A stretch of 64,000 nt of DNA from a virus. The stretch spans positions 62,001 through 126,000 of the IMG/VR virus record IMGVR_UViG_3300044739_000018; one strand, given 5' to 3'. Below the pieces are notes generated by a model, which was given only the letters and a program-made list of their open reading frames with translations, did not search any database and was not told the DNA's origin. The position numbers and the translations under genes were made by a program. Positions 48,222-54,828 of this stretch are shown here, piece after piece; position 1 is the stretch's first letter; every line of letters starts with the position of its first letter.

Positions 48222-48334
48222 CAACGAGGGAGCTTGCTGCCGGTGCAGCCCTGGCACATTGTATTTCGAGCGGATAGTGCCGATCTTTAGGTGAGCAGAT
48301 CACCCCAGACCCTGGTGATTGGACTGGGGAATCT

Positions 48335-48427
48335 GTGCGCTATCGACACTACGAACTCAAGACGATCTTCATGGTTGCCTTTGTGGCCTTCGTAGTCATC
48401 AACCTCGTAATGGTGGTGGCTATATGA
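48335..48427 (+). CDS. Tiny membrane peptide
   Basis: 30 aa from GTG 48335 behind GGGGA. One transmembrane helix (MVAFVAFVVINLVMVV). ATGA overlap with the next gene. A hairpin at 48296-48335 precedes it. Confidence 0.5.
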   Translation: MRYRHYELKTIFMVAFVAFVVINLVMVVAI

Positions 48428-48834
48428 GCGGTGAAACCGAACAGCAGGTCAGTGGGTGGACAGTTGACACCCTGAATGAGCACCTCCAGCGCATCATTGA
48501 TGAGAAGCTGGCAGCTCAGGACGTGCTTATTACGGAGCGCGACCGCCGTTACGAACAACGCTTTGAGGCCCAAGAGAAGGCCATCCAGAAGGCGGAAACC
48601 GCGACCGAGAAGCGGTTCGAATCGGTCAACGAGTTCCGATCCGTGCTTTCGGACCAGACGAGGAGCTTCCTCCCTCGTGAAGAGTACAATCGTGCTCACA
48701 CAGATCTGGCTAGCCGGTTGGATGAGGCGACCAAGAGTACCAACGAGAAGTTGGAACAGGCCGTGAAGACCCTTGAGAGTCGCATTGCCTCTCTCCAGCA
48801 GCAGCTCAACGCCGTCGAAGCGGTGGTGAAGTAA
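48424..48834 (+). CDS. Coiled-coil protein
   Basis: 136 aa, almost wholly helical with heptads (RIASLQQQLNAVEAVV). First of three coupled genes; the next two add membrane helices, so together they may form a membrane complex. Confidence 0.7.
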   Translation: MSGETEQQVSGWTVDTLNEHLQRIIDEKLAAQDVLITERDRRYEQRFEAQEKAIQKAETATEKRFESVNEFRSVLSDQTRSFLPREEYNRAHTDLASRLDEATKSTNEKLEQAVKTLESRIASLQQQLNAVEAVVK

Positions 48835-49052
48835 TGCCCGTCGTGACCTTGGGGACGCTGGCCGAGAAGCTGATCGCTGCCCAGACTGGCATTGACCAGA
48901 TCCAGGTAGAACTCAGGAAGGTCAACGAGCAAGCTCTTGACCGGCGAGTCTCCAAGCTGGAAGACACCGTAAAGTTCTTGAGCCGCACAGTCGCCGCCAC
49001 GCTCATTTCGGCCATAGGGTCGGCCATCCTCGCGGTGGTGATGTCCCGATGA
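48834..49052 (+). CDS. Coiled-coil protein with C-terminal membrane helix
   Basis: 72 aa. Helix then VAATLISAIGSAILAVVM at the C-terminus, tail-anchored type. TAATG coupling. Confidence 0.7.
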   Translation: MPVVTLGTLAEKLIAAQTGIDQIQVELRKVNEQALDRRVSKLEDTVKFLSRTVAATLISAIGSAILAVVMSR

Positions 49053-49393
49053 ACGAAAAAATGGATGAGACAAAGGCGGACTCCCGCTTCAATGGAGTGC
49101 GTGTCCTCGTCACCGCCATCATTGTCGGCGTATTGGCCGTGGCGGTATTCGTGTCGGCCAGCCTCCTGACGAGAGTGCCGAAGAACGCTCAGGATCTCCG
49201 AGAGCGGTGCGTGTCATCAAACCTGGCGATCCAGCAGTTCAACACCAAGTTCTCGCAGTTGGTTGACTTGTTCGACCAGTCGCTGGCAAACCCGGACCCG
49301 AACAGGCCACCGCCGTCGCCGGAGGTCCTTGCTCTTTACGCCGAGTTCAAAAAGCCCGTCCCTCTCATCAAGTGCGAGGACGACGGCCGCTAA
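49049..49393 (+). CDS. Membrane-anchored protein
   Basis: 114 aa. N-terminal TM helix (VLVTAIIVGVLAVAVFVSASLL), then an outside helical domain with a Pro-rich loop. Resembles Rz-like layouts, but its place far from the holin argues against that. Confidence 0.7.
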   Translation: MNEKMDETKADSRFNGVRVLVTAIIVGVLAVAVFVSASLLTRVPKNAQDLRERCVSSNLAIQQFNTKFSQLVDLFDQSLANPDPNRPPPSPEVLALYAEFKKPVPLIKCEDDGR

Positions 49394-49400
49394 GTTTTCG

Positions 49401-49594
49401 TGAACCCAAGCTCAGTAGGCAGAGTAGCCTTCAGGGGCCGGAGGTCGTGGGTGGGATTCCCACCGAGTCCATCATGAGTCGTCACTCGGGTGTAGCGCCG
49501 CCAGGCTGCCTACAGTGACGGTTCATCGTGGGGTCGTAGCTCAGTACCCAGAGCACCGTCTGGAACCTACGAAAGTGCGGGTAACACAACACCT
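49401..49594 (+). pseudogene. Two degenerate tRNA-like segments
   Basis: 49401-49470 and 49531-49594 have D-arm-like starts (AAGCTCAGTAGGCAGAG; TAGCTCAGTACCCAGAGC) but abnormal T-arms (TGGGATT loop or none). Probably decayed tRNAs. Confidence 0.4.
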
Positions 49595-49677
49595 GGAGAG
49601 ATACCCAAGTGGTGAAGGGGACGGTTTGCTAAACCGTTAGGTCGAAAGGCGCGTGGGTTCGAACCCCACTCTCTCCG
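49595..49677 (+). tRNA. tRNA-Ser(GCT)
   Basis: Acceptor GGAGAGA/TCTCTCC, loop TTGCTAA, long variable arm, G73. Confidence 0.93.
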
Positions 49678-49753
49678 CGCTGGTGGGTATGCGGACTATA
49701 GGCGTGCATGCGCGCTTGGTCGTCCCGGCGCCGGGATGGCTGCCCACCGGATT

Positions 49754-50025
49754 CTTGAGATAGCCGGGTGACCGCGGCACGACTTGATCGTGTCGAGGAA
49801 GGTCGGGACTCCACAGGACGAGGGAGCCAACGAGAGTTGGGCGGGCGTGAGCTTGCGGCTCTGCAACAGAGACGAGCCGGTTAAGTCCGGGTGAAACGGG
49901 CAACCCCCTGGAGCAACTTCATACAGAGGTCGCTGGTCCGGCGATAACCTCGGGTAGAAGGCTTAGATGGATGGTCACCGCGCTACATGCTGGCGTACAG
50001 AATCCCGCCTACAAGCTATCTCAGT
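49754..50025 (+). ncRNA. rnpB: RNase P RNA (catalytic RNA)
   Basis: About 270 nt, closed by P1 TGAGATAGC/GCTATCTCA (49756-49764 with 50015-50023). The conserved blocks are in order: GAGGAAGGTCGGGACTCC (E. coli GAGGAAAGTCCGGGCTCC), TGCAACAGAGA (identical to E. coli), GGGTGAAACGG, GGAGCAA, CGGGTAGAAGGCT, TTAGATGGATGGTC (E. coli CTAGATGAATGACTG) and ACAGAATCCCGCCTAC (E. coli ACAGAACCCGGCTTAT). It is smaller than host RNase P RNAs (350-400 nt), so some peripheral helices are reduced. It would work with the host RnpA protein to mature the tRNA 5' ends. It sits between two tRNA-Ser genes. Confidence 0.9.
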
Positions 50026-50030
50026 ATCTC

Positions 50031-50117
50031 GGAGCGATGGCAGAGTCTGGTTGATTGCACCTGCCTTGAAAGCAGACGTGGGGTAACTCACCGGGGGTTC
50101 GAATCCCTCTCGCTCCG
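50031..50117 (+). tRNA. tRNA-Ser(TGA)
   Basis: Acceptor GGAGCGA/TCGCTCC, loop CTTGAAA, long variable arm, G73. Starts only a few bases after the RNase P RNA. Confidence 0.93.
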
Positions 50118-50122
50118 CTCGC

Positions 50123-50134
50123 CAACGTTCGTTG
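50123..50134. promoter_or_regulatory. Palindrome CAACGNNCGTTG
   Basis: CAACGTTCGTTG, exact, six bases after tRNA-Ser(TGA). Confidence 0.6.
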
Positions 50135-50142
50135 GCAAACCC

Positions 50143-50260
50143 GTACTCATTCCTAGTACCGCTACGCAATGTTAGTCCTCGTAACTATCCGCCTGGCTGA
50201 CCTGCGGTTTTAACGTCCTCCCACCTGTTCAAACGTGTGGCCGGTACTAGACATGAGTAC
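50143..50260 (+). ncRNA. Putative structured RNA closed by split 16-bp helix
   Basis: GTACTCAT-tc-CTAGTACC pairs with GGTACTAG-ac-ATGAGTAC, 16 pairs with a symmetric 2x2 internal loop. It encloses 82 nt with no gene. Looks like an RNase III site or an unknown RNA. Confidence 0.55.
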
Positions 50261-50272
50261 ATGACTCACCTC

Positions 50273-50356
50273 GGAAGGCATCCGAATTGGAGAGGAACCC
50301 GCCTCGAAAGCGGGCACGGTGTAACAGCCTTGTGGGTTCGAGTCCCACGCCTTCCG
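50273..50356 (+). tRNA. tRNA-Ser(CGA)
   Basis: Acceptor GGAAGGC/GCCTTCC, loop CTCGAAA, long variable arm, G73. Confidence 0.93.
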
Positions 50357-50391
50357 CTTTGACAACCCGATGTGACAGAGCAGTCTGTATC

Positions 50392-50458
50392 GTAGCTCAG
50401 TTGGATAGAGCGCCGCCCACAAGGCGGAGGTCGCAGGTTCGAGTCCTGCCGAACACTG
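50392..50458 (+). pseudogene. Degenerate tRNA-like element
   Basis: Normal D-arm (TAGCTCAGTTGGATAGAGC) and T-arm (GCAGG-TTCGAGT-CCTGC). The acceptor does not pair well and the anticodon loop lacks U33 (CCACAAG). Confidence 0.45.
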
Positions 50459-50492
50459 GAACTCTCGAATGTGCGGGCGAGTCAATAACCTC

Positions 50493-50838
50493 GGGGCTGA
50501 CAGGTTTCGACGGTGCAAGTGAAGCTAGGAGTGCGACCGGTCTTGGGCAGAGACCTAAAACGGCCTACCAAAAACAAACGACAACGACATCGTTGCCGAG
50601 GCAGAGGCCGTCCTGGCTTCTGCTGCTCTCGCTACTGTCTGACAGTAGCTTGCGGGGAAGCCCATCCTTGAGATCCAAACGGGCATGTGACATGACTCTC
50701 AGGAAAGACTGAGTGGCGCTCCGTGAAATGCGGGCTGACAGCCGGAAAGACGGCACACTGGCCCGACAGTAAACGGGAATGGTCGTATCACAAGTAGTGA
50801 ATCTGCAACGGACGTGGGTTCGAATCCCACCAGCTCCA
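50493..50838 (+). ncRNA. ssrA: tmRNA
   Basis: Starts GGGGCTGACAGGTTTCGACGG and ends with T-arm GTGGG-TTCGAAT-CCCAC and CAGCTCC-A; the acceptor pairs with GGGGCTG. The tag frame reads about TNDNDIVAEAEAVLASAAL-ATV then TGA, so it ends ATV, not the usual LAA, much like the tag I recall for phage Bxz1. CCA is not encoded. It would rescue ribosomes on mRNAs lacking a stop. Confidence 0.95.
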
Positions 50839-50848
50839 CGTGTATGCG

Positions 50849-50945
50849 CAACGAAAGGTTGGCTTAGAGGCAGCCATCCTATAATGAGTGGGGTAACGGT
50901 CCATCTTGGCAGTAGCTGGGGTGGACCTCCGGGCAATACCGTTGG
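50849..50945 (+). ncRNA. RNA resembling 23S rRNA L11-binding domain
   Basis: GTTGGCTTAGAGGCAGCCATC at 50857-50879 differs by one base from E. coli 23S helix 43, and the following CTATAATGAGTGGGGTAAC resembles the next part (helix 44) of actinobacterial 23S. Further helices (AACGGT/ACCGTT, GGTCCA/TGGACC) close it. The rest of the gap to 51063 has no clear gene. Could be a decoy for L11, thiostrepton-like ligands or translation factors. A decayed tRNA D-arm is the alternative. Confidence 0.5.
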
Positions 50946-51063
50946 AGACAGCGAGTACGTCCGGGATCAGGTACGTGGGGACTAGCCTGCCCATCGGTAA
51001 CCGCTTTCTCCGTTCCTCGGAACCGCCCTTTGGCGTAATAGCACATCCTTGCGTGACACACCT

Positions 51064-51146
51064 GGAGAGGACCCGAACGGTCAGGAGCCTCGTTGGAAGC
51101 GAGGTACGGGTGCAAGCCCTAGTGGGTTCGACCCCCACCCTCTCCG
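51064..51146 (+). tRNA. tRNA-Ser(GGA)
   Basis: Acceptor GGAGAGG/CCTCTCC, loop TTGGAAG, long variable arm, G73. Fourth Ser isoacceptor. Confidence 0.92.
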
Positions 51147-51207
51147 CTCCACATAGCGGGACGACAACTAATCGCGTTACAGGAAGTCGTTCTGCACGAC
51201 CAAGGAG

Positions 51208-51384
51208 GTGAGTGAAGGTTATCAGCACCTACATCCGGTGGCATCAAGCTTCCGTTTGGAGCCTTCTCTCACACCGCAACCTGATCTGAAAGTGGTACGA
51301 CCGGCCCGACAAGAGGCTACCCTCCTCAGCGTCCCGCCTCCCTGGCTCGGTGCCCGCATGCGTGCGGGCTTACCTGCGGTGTGA
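51208..51384 (+). CDS. Possible small protein
   Basis: 58 aa from GTG 51208, or 25 aa from GTG 51212 in another frame; both follow CAAGGAGG. Composition is not strongly protein-like. A GCCCGCA-TGCG-TGCGGGC hairpin follows at about 51357. Region 51385-51509 has no other gene. Confidence 0.3.
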   Translation: MSEGYQHLHPVASSFRLEPSLTPQPDLKVVRPARQEATLLSVPPPWLGARMRAGLPAV

Positions 51385-51431
51385 TTCCTCAGGTGAGAGT
51401 GGTCGTGAATCCACGTGATTTGACGGTAAGC

Positions 51432-51443
51432 CAACGCTCGTTG
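51432..51443. promoter_or_regulatory. Palindrome CAACGNNCGTTG
   Basis: CAACGCTCGTTG, exact, in a non-coding part of the tRNA operon. Confidence 0.6.
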
Positions 51444-51509
51444 CAGTGAGAACGTGGCTTCGCAGGAACAAGATGTCGGAATGCTGAACTGGCCGTGACG
51501 GTGCAGTCG

Positions 51510-51580
51510 TTGGGATTCGTATATCGGTAGTACACCCGGCTTTGAACCGGGTGGAGTGGGTTCGACTCCCGCATCCCCCC
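51510..51580 (+). tRNA. tRNA-Gln(TTG)
   Basis: Anticodon stem CCCGG/CCGGG, loop CTTTGAA, T-arm GTGGG-TTCGACT-CCCGC. The first two acceptor pairs are mismatched. Confidence 0.8.
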
Positions 51581-51629
51581 TTGAACGGAGACTGAAACAC
51601 CTGATCCAAAGGTAACAGCGTTCCATCAT

Positions 51630-51700
51630 GCCCCCATCGTTTATGGGTAGGACATCAGCCTTTCAAGCTGATAGACAGGGTTCGAGTCCCTGTGGGGGTA
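51630..51700 (+). tRNA. tRNA-Glu(TTC)
   Basis: Acceptor GCCCCCA/TGGGGGT, loop CTTTCAA, A73. Confidence 0.93.
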
Positions 51701-51704
51701 CCAA

Positions 51705-51775
51705 GGCGCATTAGTTTAGTGGGAAAACAACTGGTTCTCAGCCAGTCGTCAGGAGTTCGATCCTCCTATGCGCTA
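51705..51775 (+). tRNA. tRNA-Glu(CTC)
   Basis: Acceptor GGCGCAT/ATGCGCT, loop TTCTCAG, A73. Second copy of this anticodon. Confidence 0.93.
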
Positions 51776-51832
51776 CTCATAGCAACGGCTCCGTGGCTCC
51801 TCCATCGGTACACCCGATGAGAGGGGGTGAAC

Positions 51833-51994
51833 GTGCCCAAGTATCACAGAGTAACGGGAGCCACCCGCTGCTATGTCTGCGGCCAGCGTCTGACGCTGAC
51901 CGACTATGACGACGGCGATGAGGTCATCGCTAGTCACATAGACAAGACTCACATGAGAGTCATCAAGGCTCTCATTCGTTTCGCCCGCTCCTAG
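51833..51994 (+). CDS. Small C2H2-like zinc-finger protein
   Basis: 53 aa from GTG 51833 behind GGGGGTGA. RCYVCGQRLTLTDYDDGDEV and SHIDKTH give C-x2-C...H-x4-H. Ends TAG. Possibly DNA- or RNA-binding. Confidence 0.65.
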   Translation: MPKYHRVTGATRCYVCGQRLTLTDYDDGDEVIASHIDKTHMRVIKALIRFARS

Positions 51995-52053
51995 CTGGCG
52001 GCCCGGCGACACCTGCCGTAAGTGGTGTGACGTGGGGGAGAGACCTCATCCAT

Positions 52054-52127
52054 TGCCGGGTAGCTCAGATAGGCAGAGCAGCCGCCTGTTAAGCGGAAGC
52101 GCGTGGGTTCGATCCCCACCCTGGCAG
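52054..52127 (+). tRNA. tRNA-Asn(GTT)
   Basis: Acceptor TGCCGGG/CCTGGCA, loop CTGTTAA, G73. Confidence 0.93.
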
Positions 52128-52131
52128 CCAT

Positions 52132-52203
52132 GGGACGATAGCCAAGTGGTAAGGCGACGGATTGCAACCCCGTCATTCGTCGGTTCGATTCCGACTCGTC
52201 CCT
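52132..52203 (+). tRNA. tRNA-Cys(GCA)
   Basis: Acceptor GGGACGA/TCGTCCC, loop TTGCAAC, T73. An A-C mismatch closes the anticodon loop. Confidence 0.88.
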
Positions 52204-52256
52204 CCATGTGATACAGAACCCGATCCTGACCTAGCAGGAGCAGTCGCCGCGGGGTC

Positions 52257-52308
52257 CCCCATGTATCCACAAACTGAGAGATACTATTCAGAATGTGGAT
52301 AGATGGGG
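52257..52308 (+). other. Long hairpin with symmetric internal loop
   Basis: CCCCAT-gt-ATCCACA pairs with TGTGGAT-ag-ATGGGG. Same design as the helix at 50143. A small CCTCC-GGT-GGAGG hairpin follows. Candidate RNase III processing signal. Confidence 0.55.
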
Positions 52309-52359
52309 TCCTCCGGTGGAGGACTGAAACTGGTGATGGTAGGGTAACTGTCTCAACTT

Positions 52360-52432
52360 GTGCGTGTAGCTCAACTGGCAGAGCACGACGTTGCCAACGT
52401 CGAGGTCGAGGGTTCGAACCCCTTCACGCACT
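52360..52432 (+). tRNA. tRNA-Gly(GCC)
   Basis: Acceptor GTGCGTG/CACGCAC, loop TTGCCAA, T73. Confidence 0.93.
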
Positions 52433-52437
52433 CGCAT

Positions 52438-52510
52438 GCGGGAGTGATGTCAACGGTTAGCATCTCTGCCTTCCAAGCAGATCGTGCCGGTTCGAATCCG
52501 GTCTCCCGTT
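52438..52510 (+). tRNA. tRNA-Gly(TCC)
   Basis: Acceptor GCGGGAG/CTCCCGT, loop CTTCCAA, T73. Confidence 0.93.
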
Positions 52511-52511
52511 C

Positions 52512-52540
52512 TTGACGCTGGCACCGGCGTGTCATAAAAT
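52512..52540 (+). promoter_or_regulatory. Internal promoter
   Basis: TTGACG (52512-52517), 17-nt spacer, TAAAAT (52535-52540): the best -10 in the operon. Transcription should begin about 52547. Confidence 0.75.
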
Positions 52541-52546
52541 GGGCGT

Positions 52547-52711
52547 TGGCGGAGAAGCCTACGGGGCGACTCCGAGTGTAATCCGATCAGTCGAACCTCA
52601 GCCTCACGGTGAAGGCCCACTACTTACTCAAAGCCGGAACCTAAAGGCGGGCACCGTAATCGGGTTGCCGCGCAAAGAAAGTACCGAGAAGGGGCCGCAA
52701 GGCCCCTTCTC
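52547..52711 (+). ncRNA. Putative independent small RNA
   Basis: About 165 nt between the promoter and a GAGAAGGGGCC-GCAA-GGCCCCTTCTC hairpin (52686-52711). Internal pairing includes ACGGTG/CACCGT and TTG-GCGG/CCGC-G-CAA. A frame is open through it but crosses the terminator into a tRNA. Not recognised as 6S, SRP or a known riboswitch. Confidence 0.55.
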
Positions 52712-52715
52712 ACTA

Positions 52716-52787
52716 GCCTTCGTGATGTCAACGGCAGCATTCCTGTCTTGTAAACAGGTCGTGGCGGTTCGAATCCGTCCGGAGGCT
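52716..52787 (+). tRNA. tRNA-Thr(TGT)
   Basis: Acceptor GCCTTCG/CGGAGGC, loop CTTGTAA, T73. Confidence 0.92.
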
Positions 52788-52927
52788 CCAAGCAGTTGTG
52801 ATGAAGCAGCATGTAAGCCGCCTGGCGGTGGAAACTCGCGGTCCGAATCTCAGGCTGGCAGAAATGCCAAGGGAACGGTGGCACTGGGAGCCGTTGGGGT
52901 GTTGGAACTTCTTGAATGACTGCTCAT

Positions 52928-53002
52928 GGTTCAGTAGCTCAGACTGGTTAGAGCGTCCGGTTGAAACCCGGGAGGTCGTCCGTTCGATCCGGACCTGAAC
53001 CA
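52928..53002 (+). tRNA. tRNA-Phe(GAA)
   Basis: Acceptor GGTTCAG/CTGAACC, loop TTGAAAC, A73. The 140 nt before it contain a tRNA-like but unfoldable segment. Confidence 0.93.
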
Positions 53003-53017
53003 CGCCGATAGAGTCTC

Positions 53018-53251
53018 ATGGCTTCTATCACCATCACCATCCCCGATGCTCAGGTTCAACGAGTGTTGGACGCCTTCAGCCATCGTTACGGCTACCAAGA
53101 CCAGATTGACGGCGCACCAAACCCTCAAACGAAGGTCCAGTTCGCCAAGCAGCAGGTGGCACTCTGGATCAAGCGAGAGACCGAGGACTACGAGCGGGCA
53201 ATCCGAATCGCAGCAGCCGAGGCGGCTGCCATTGCACTCGACGCCACCTGA
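53018..53251 (+). CDS. Hypothetical protein
   Basis: 77 aa. MASITITIPDAQVQRVLDAF looks like the start of a small phage structural or tail-associated domain, Ala-rich helix at the end. Function unknown. Confidence 0.7.
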   Translation: MASITITIPDAQVQRVLDAFSHRYGYQDQIDGAPNPQTKVQFAKQQVALWIKRETEDYERAIRIAAAEAAAIALDAT

Positions 53252-53265
53252 CGTAGAATCAGACC

Positions 53266-53616
53266 ATGTGTGGTGGAGGGAAGTGCAACCCCGATCCTCA
53301 GGTCGCCGCCAGCTTCCACCGCCTGGAGGAGCAGCGTCTGGCTGACATCGAGCGGTGGGGCCAGTGCGAGGAGATCAGCTACCGCAACAAACGGTGCCAC
53401 TACCCAATCGGTCACGACCGCGGGCACCATGCCGGTGACGGAATCACCTGGGCAACGGACGTTGAACATGAGGGCGGCCAGGCGGCAGAGCTGAAGAAGT
53501 TGTTCGAGACGTGCAAGACGATCATCCCCGGCATCGAGCTGCCCGCATGGGTGGAGTTCCAGGCCGACTTGTCTCACCTGGGCTTTCTGCTGGGGATCAA
53601 GAACGAGGACGCGTAA
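53266..53616 (+). CDS. Cys/His-rich hypothetical protein ending in tRNA
   Basis: 116 aa. Starts CGGGKCNPDP; later CEEISYRNKRCHYPIGHDRGHH, a phage zinc motif. Its TAA is positions 8-10 of tRNA-Val(GAC). A perfect palindrome lies at 53453. Confidence 0.7.
   Translation: MCGGGKCNPDPQVAASFHRLEEQRLADIERWGQCEEISYRNKRCHYPIGHDRGHHAGDGITWATDVEHEGGQAAELKKLFETCKTIIPGIELPAWVEFQADLSHLGFLLGIKNEDA
53453..53464. promoter_or_regulatory. Palindrome CAACGNNCGTTG
   Basis: CAACGGACGTTG, exact, inside a gene. Confidence 0.6.
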
Positions 53617-53678
53617 CTCAGAGGCAGAGTGCCAGGACGACACCCTGGTGGTCATTGGTTCGAATCCAATCGTGTCCA
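53607..53678 (+). tRNA. tRNA-Val(GAC)
   Basis: Acceptor GGACGCG/CGTGTCC, stem CCAGG/CCTGG, loop ACGACAC with C instead of U at 33. A73. Confidence 0.85.
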
Positions 53679-53682
53679 CGCA

Positions 53683-53896
53683 GCAAAATGCCAACTCAAG
53701 TTGAAGAGGCACCCATACCGAGAGCACATCGTCTTCATAAGACGCCCTGTGCGGATTAAGAGTTTACCAACGGTAGGCTGCTACATCATTGTGTCGATGT
53801 AGTTTGATCAGGACCCTCGGGGCAGGTAGCGCACTCGGCAGATAACCGGGGAGGCGGCCATGGTGGAACCTTGGAAACACGAGCCAAGCACTGCGG
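53683..53896 (+). other. Inter-tRNA segment with tRNA relics
   Basis: Holds a CAT-loop hairpin (CGTC-TTCATAA-GACG) without a usable T-arm, a CTACATC/GATGTAG hairpin and a Leu-like D-arm half. A 23-codon frame from ATG 53690 has no ribosome site. No gene is called. Confidence 0.4.
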
Positions 53897-53966
53897 TGCC
53901 GTGTGATTTGGTAATCAAGGCTGGCTTATATCCAGCCCCTCTCGGGTTCGACTCCCGGCGCGGCTA
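53897..53966 (+). tRNA. tRNA-Ile(TAT)
   Basis: Acceptor TGCCGTG/CGCGGCT with a T-T first pair, D-stem GATT/AATC, loop CTTATAT, A73. Confidence 0.85.
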
Positions 53967-54045
53967 CGTCATGACCTACCTCCGAGAGTTCTCCACAGTG
54001 AGTGGGTAGTGTCGGCAGGAAAACTCGGCTGACTGTCGGCCACTT

Positions 54046-54120
54046 GCGTAACAAGCCAACTAGGTTGGAGGCGCTACCCTGATAAGGTAGATATGCGAGG
54101 TTCGAATCCTCGGTTACGCA
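54046..54120 (+). tRNA. tRNA-Ile(GAT)
   Basis: Acceptor GCGTAAC/GTTACGC, loop CTGATAA, A73. Confidence 0.94.
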
Positions 54121-54161
54121 CTCAGAAATACGACTGATGCAGCAATAGAAACAGCGACCAG

Positions 54162-54236
54162 GAGGGGCCTGAAACCCCTTCGGCCTGCCGAGGTCAGCAT
54201 GCGGCTCTTAACCGCCTCGCCCCTCTCTGCTGAAAC
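54162..54236 (+). pseudogene. tRNA-like element without T-arm
   Basis: Seven-pair acceptor GAGGGGC/GCCCCTC and a Lys-type anticodon arm (TGCGG-CTCTTAA-CCGCC), but the T-arm is missing and a CTGA/TCAG hairpin takes the D-arm place. Confidence 0.45.
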
Positions 54237-54262
54237 TGTTGAAGGCGTATCAACTGAAGCAA

Positions 54263-54335
54263 GCCTCTCTGGCGTAATGGATAGCGTGTCGGCCTTTTAA
54301 GCCGGTCGGTCAGGGTTCGAATCCCTGGGGGGGCA
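54263..54335 (+). tRNA. tRNA-Lys(TTT)
   Basis: Acceptor GCCTCTC/GGGGGGC, loop CTTTTAA, A73. Several G-U acceptor pairs. Confidence 0.9.
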
Positions 54336-54343
54336 CTTTTCAT

Positions 54344-54416
54344 AGGCGGGTAGCTCAGAGGCCAGAGCAGCACCCTTACAAGGTGAAGTGCGAGGGTTCG
54401 ACTCCCTCTCCGCCTA
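54344..54416 (+). tRNA. tRNA-Val(TAC)
   Basis: Acceptor AGGCGGG/TCCGCCT, loop CTTACAA, A73. Confidence 0.93.
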
Positions 54417-54420
54417 CCAT

Positions 54421-54495
54421 GGTGGCCGTAGCTCAGTTGGTTAGAGCGCCAGGTTGTGATCCTGGATGTCGGGGGTTCGAGTCCCCTCGGTCACC
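54421..54495 (+). tRNA. tRNA-His(GTG)
   Basis: G-1 encoded, acceptor GTGGCCG/CGGTCAC, C73, loop TTGTGAT. The next gene starts two bases after it. Confidence 0.94.
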
Positions 54496-54497
54496 CC

Positions 54498-54650
54498 ATG
54501 AGCACCAAAGTCAAAGAGATCACGTCGAATCCCAACGGGGACCGGCGACGGTGCCAGCTCTGCAATCCAACCCCTGACCGAATTCCACTGGACAAGGTGT
54601 GGGCCTGGTCGCTAGAACATCCAGGAGAACCTTGGAGGCGAAGTGGCTGA
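54498..54650 (+). CDS. Small zinc-pair protein
   Basis: 50 aa. RRCQLCNPTPDRIPLDKVWA contains C-x2-C; this motif is common in phage and actinobacterial small proteins. ATG lies two bases after tRNA-His with no ribosome site. Confidence 0.65.
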   Translation: MSTKVKEITSNPNGDRRRCQLCNPTPDRIPLDKVWAWSLEHPGEPWRRSG

Positions 54651-54828
54651 GACCCTGACGGACGTTTCCCAGCACTACCGGGAGCGGGCAGAAGTCAGCA
54701 TGTACTGGTGGGACGAGGACGACGAGGTTGCCATGGAGATCGTGCAGGACGCCATGAAGAACCTCATGTTCGCCTTCAAGCGGGCAGGAGTACGAGTACC
54801 GGCCCTGCACGTCACGGGCAGGAAGTAA
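54643..54828 (+). CDS. Small hypothetical protein
   Basis: 61 aa from GTG 54643 behind GGAGG. Helical, acidic centre. Overlaps both neighbours. Confidence 0.65.
   Translation: MAETLTDVSQHYRERAEVSMYWWDEDDEVAMEIVQDAMKNLMFAFKRAGVRVPALHVTGRK

Noticed and set aside
49049-49393. Rz-like spanin
   Set aside because: Layout is similar, but it sits in the tRNA operon far from the holin-like gene and lacks a typical partner.
51030-51045. GGCGTAATAGCAC as a second 23S-like fragment
   Set aside because: Only about ten matching bases and no helix context; could easily be chance.
52512-52919. Rightward frame through the small-RNA unit
   Set aside because: Crosses an 11-bp terminator-type hairpin and a tRNA; the start overlaps the -10 box.
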